The notes under the pieces: generated by a model
Database searches by the model: none
What the model was told of the DNA's origin: nothing
Seen by the model: the letters and a program-made list of their open reading frames with translations, nothing else
Assembly (NCBI GenBank): GCA_003644825.1
Contig: QNDJ01000111.1
Span: 1 to 6,325 of the forward strand
DNA from: B21-G16 sp003644825 [NCBI: Candidatus Zhuqueibacterota bacterium]
Lineage (GTDB): Bacteria > SM23-31 > B21-G16
DNA length: 6,325 nt
Reading direction: 5' to 3'
In this document: one piece after another, positions 6,153 to 6,325 of the stretch
Numbering within the stretch: position 1 is the stretch's first letter
Layout of the letters: each line of letters begins with the position of its first letter
Program-made: the position numbers and the translations under genes

Positions 6153-6172
6153 TAGAGCAGGTACCTGCTCTA
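6153..6172. repeat. Perfect 20-bp palindrome
   Basis: TAGAGCAGGTACCTGCTCTA reads identically on both strands with no central spacer. It lies between the ATTGCGAG repeat and copy 2 of the 50-bp unit. A perfect spacer-free palindrome fits a dimeric protein binding site or a recombination or replication structure better than an RNA hairpin, which would need an open loop. Its right arm CCTGC (6164-6168) can also pair with GCAGG (6186-6190). Confidence 0.7.
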
Positions 6173-6197
6173 CAGATGTAATATCGCAGGAATTGTA

Positions 6198-6248
6198 GAT
6201 CAGGCATCCCTGTCTGACCTGTTATATACCTCTCCTGACGTAGCTCAA
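6198..6248 (+). repeat. Repeat unit, copy 2 (about 50 bp)
   Basis: This copy begins GATCAGGCATCC, contains CTGACCTGTTA (6214-6224) and ends CTCTCCTGACGTAGCTCAA. Relative to copy 1 the CTCC...GGAG stem is spoiled by a T (GTAG at 6240-6243). CAGG-CATC-CCTG (6201-6212) can form its own small hairpin. A T-run (6250-6257) follows shortly after, but without an intact stem beside it I do not call a terminator. Confidence 0.75.
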
Positions 6249-6279
6249 TATTTTTTTATCTATTATTCTACAAACATAT

Positions 6280-6325
6280 CTCTCCTGACGGAGCTCTTAA
6301 GCAACATCTTACCTGTTATTGTAAA
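6280..6325 (+). repeat. Partial repeat copy 3, cut by the window end
   Basis: Positions 6280-6296 match 6230-6246 of copy 2 at 16 of 17 bases, exactly 50 bases later. Here the stem CTCC (6282-6285), TGAC loop and GGAG (6290-6293) is intact. GGAGCTCTT followed about 12 bases later by ACCTGTTATTG repeats the order seen at 6082-6112, where GGAGCTCTT leads to ACCTGTCATTG. The composite array therefore appears to restart and continue beyond the window. Confidence 0.65.

Larger units (their letters stand above)
5752..6325. other. Intergenic region made of short hairpin repeats, no convincing gene
   Basis: These 574 bases follow the last operon gene. All frames are broken except a 61-codon frame at 6013-6198, which is assembled from repeat sequence and has no ribosome binding site. 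I see no tRNA, rRNA, CRISPR or clear strong intrinsic terminator. The region contains the repeat copies, inverted repeats and palindrome listed separately. An A/T-only hairpin (A5 at 5975-5979, TATA/TATA, T5 at 5994-5998) is the nearest thing to a terminator, but its stem is weak. The stretch from about 5891 to 5974, which includes an AGGAGG at 5922-5927 with no start codon at proper spacing, remains unexplained. Confidence 0.7.

Noticed and set aside
6013-6198. Open frame of 61 codons downstream of the operon
   Set aside because: It lies across repeat copy 1, the ATTGCGAG repeat and the 20-bp palindrome, its translation is repeat-like, and there is no ribosome binding site before the ATG.

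Overview
The window is an AT-rich (roughly mid-30s % G+C by eye) chromosomal segment from a Gram-negative bacterium. The Gram-negative call rests on an outer-membrane-type beta-barrel with a signal peptide and a LolA-type periplasmic carrier. Five of the six genes have clear Shine-Dalgarno sequences (the first has only a weak one), which argues against typical Bacteroidota, where such signals are rare. The look of the proteins suggests a lineage in or near the FCB group (for example Cloacimonadota-like or Marinimicrobia-like). That placement is a guess from memory, not a measurement.

Positions 60-5751 hold one tight, same-strand six-gene operon. The order is a TetR-family regulator (60-659), an outer-membrane beta-barrel protein (661-1806), a LolD/MacB-type ABC ATPase (1867-2577), two different FtsX/LolCE-type permeases (2574-3746 and 3743-5017), and a secreted LolA-like 'outer membrane lipoprotein-sorting' protein (5014-5751). 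The last four genes are joined by ATGA stop/start overlaps, and the first two are separated by one base, so co-translation is likely. The largest gap is 60 bases, before the ATPase.

Read together, the genes supply an inner-membrane ABC machine that could extract a hydrophobic substrate, a periplasmic carrier and an outer-membrane partner, under a co-encoded repressor. The simplest model is a dedicated lipoprotein or lipid export route across the envelope. It resembles Lol, but carries its own barrel in place of a recognisable LolB. Each component belongs to a known superfamily. The substrate and the role of the barrel cannot be read from sequence.

Positions 5752-6325 have no convincing gene. 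They hold a mosaic of short, diverged, hairpin-forming repeats: two copies of a unit of about 50 bp, further partial copies, an ATTGCGAG/GAAGCAATC-type repeat and a perfect 20-bp palindrome. The last copy runs off the window. Two strong inverted repeats also lie inside coding sequence, one in the barrel gene and one at the start of the second permease.
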